Origin: an uncultured archaeon
GTDB lineage: Archaea > Thermoproteota > CALKCG01 > B24
Direction of reading: 5' to 3'
Assembly: GCA_938082915.1 (NCBI GenBank)
Contig: CALKCG010000187.1
Span: 1-5,733, forward strand
Length of the DNA: 5,733 bases
Shown: one piece after another, positions 5,178-5,733 of the stretch
Layout of the letters: each line of letters begins with the position of its first letter
How positions within the stretch are numbered: position 1 is the first letter of the stretch
Translations under genes and position numbers: made by a program
Notes under the pieces: generated by a model
Seen by the model: the letters and a program-made list of their open reading frames with translations, nothing else
Databases searched by the model: none
Told to the model about the DNA's origin: nothing

Positions 5178-5733
5178 TACGGGTTTTATCAAATGTAGCC
5201 TTGGCCTCCTCCAACCACGTTTTCAACCACATGGGTAAACCATCTAGGAATTCGGAAATGAACAGGTTGAACTCGGCGTTTTCACTCATAATACTCCAGA
5301 GTTCCATATTCTTCAGAACTTTAAACCCTCTTCTAATTGCTTCGGCGATCTTCCCCCTAACGCCTACTGAAACACCTCCATCCGCCTTGAGGAAACACTC
5401 AAACAAGTCTTTTACGTCTCTAAACCTCCTACCGACTTCAACGATAAGCCTATCCCCCTCAACCCATGGACCGGTTGAAATCATGTCTTTTCCAAGATGC
5501 CTGCTTAAGAAGTTCCAGAACTCCTCTGAGAATACGGGTGGACCCGTATGGCGTTTTAAACGGCTTAAAGTAGAGCTTTCAAGTTCAAAGAGGAGGACCG
5601 TTAACCCCCGTTCATCCGTCCAAGCTTTAGCCCTATACACTTTAAAATCCCAATTTTCAAGCAACGCCTTCATAGAATCCAATGTTCTATACAACTGTCC
5701 CCATAGAACGTCTGGAACAGCATCAACTGCTCC
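5164..5733 (-). CDS. cca: CCA-adding enzyme (archaeal class I tRNA nucleotidyltransferase), C-terminal part
   Basis: The last 189 residues of the enzyme that adds or repairs the 3' CCA of tRNAs using CTP and ATP. The frame is open to the right edge, reading DAVPDVLWGQLYRTL there, the conserved link after the catalytic and central domains. Seen: the tail-domain sequence RHTGPPVFSEEFWNFLSRHL, then TGPWVEGDRLIVEVGRRF, which corresponds to the family's GPPV...GP(F/Y/W)xExxRxxVExxR pattern, then RDVKDLFECFL and a helical C-terminus. The N-terminal catalytic Asp residues lie outside the window. A TTG inside the frame at 5694 is not the start. The stop is TGA, followed at once by TAG. The enzyme is housekeeping and marks this side as chromosome rather than mobile element; the neighbouring tRNA-Pro is one of its substrates. 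Confidence 0.88.
   Translation of the reverse strand, partial: GAVDAVPDVLWGQLYRTLDSMKALLENWDFKVYRAKAWTDERGLTVLLFELESSTLSRLKRHTGPPVFSEEFWNFLSRHLGKDMISTGPWVEGDRLIVEVGRRFRDVKDLFECFLKADGGVSVGVRGKIAEAIRRGFKVLKNMELWSIMSENAEFNLFISEFLDGLPMWLKTWLEEAKATFDKTRNVEA

Overview
The window looks archaeal, probably from a thermophilic member of the Thermoproteota/TACK group; I cannot place it more finely. The signs are: a class I (archaeal) CCA-adding enzyme whose gene overlaps a COG2112-type archaeal protein kinase; a tRNA-Pro gene with no encoded CCA; TATA boxes at archaeal spacing, one of which implies a leaderless mRNA; AGA/AGG-rich arginine codons; an integrase of the archaeal tyrosine-recombinase type; and a small HEPN protein.

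Right part (about 4280-5733, minus strand) is chromosomal core. It holds the C-terminal half of the CCA-adding enzyme, which enters from the right edge. The kinase gene follows with a 14-base overlap, and then a tRNA-Pro(GGG) gene with its own TATA box. The three may form a small tRNA-maturation neighbourhood: the tRNA has no encoded CCA tail and depends on the enzyme next door.

Left part (1 to about 4279) looks like a decaying integrated element anchored at that tRNA. A tyrosine recombinase gene (about 3405-4245, plus strand) points at the tRNA 3' end. All its catalytic residues are still legible, but it is split by one certain and one probable -1 frameshift. A second, slightly altered copy of the last 12 bases of the tRNA lies between the integrase stop and the tRNA. 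Further left, all on the minus strand, are: a 67-codon coiled-coil-like gene starting back to back with the integrase; a stretch of gene relics (2831-3202) containing a clear but frameshifted MerR/excisionase-type helix-turn-helix; an intact 134-aa HEPN-like protein with an RxxxxH motif and a leaderless promoter; a 244-codon gene of unknown family interrupted by two in-frame TGA codons; and, at the left edge, an AbiEi-like winged-helix antitoxin followed by an AbiEii-like nucleotidyltransferase (type IV toxin-antitoxin / abortive-infection pair) that runs off the window.

The element therefore mixes broken mobility genes with apparently intact toxin-antitoxin or defence genes, a pattern expected when the cargo is kept while the integration machinery decays. 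I see no CRISPR array, no rRNA and no complete insertion sequence. The most unusual points are a Val in place of the second Asp of the AbiEii DxD motif, the double-TGA gene, the frameshifts of the integrase, and the duplicated tRNA 3' end.
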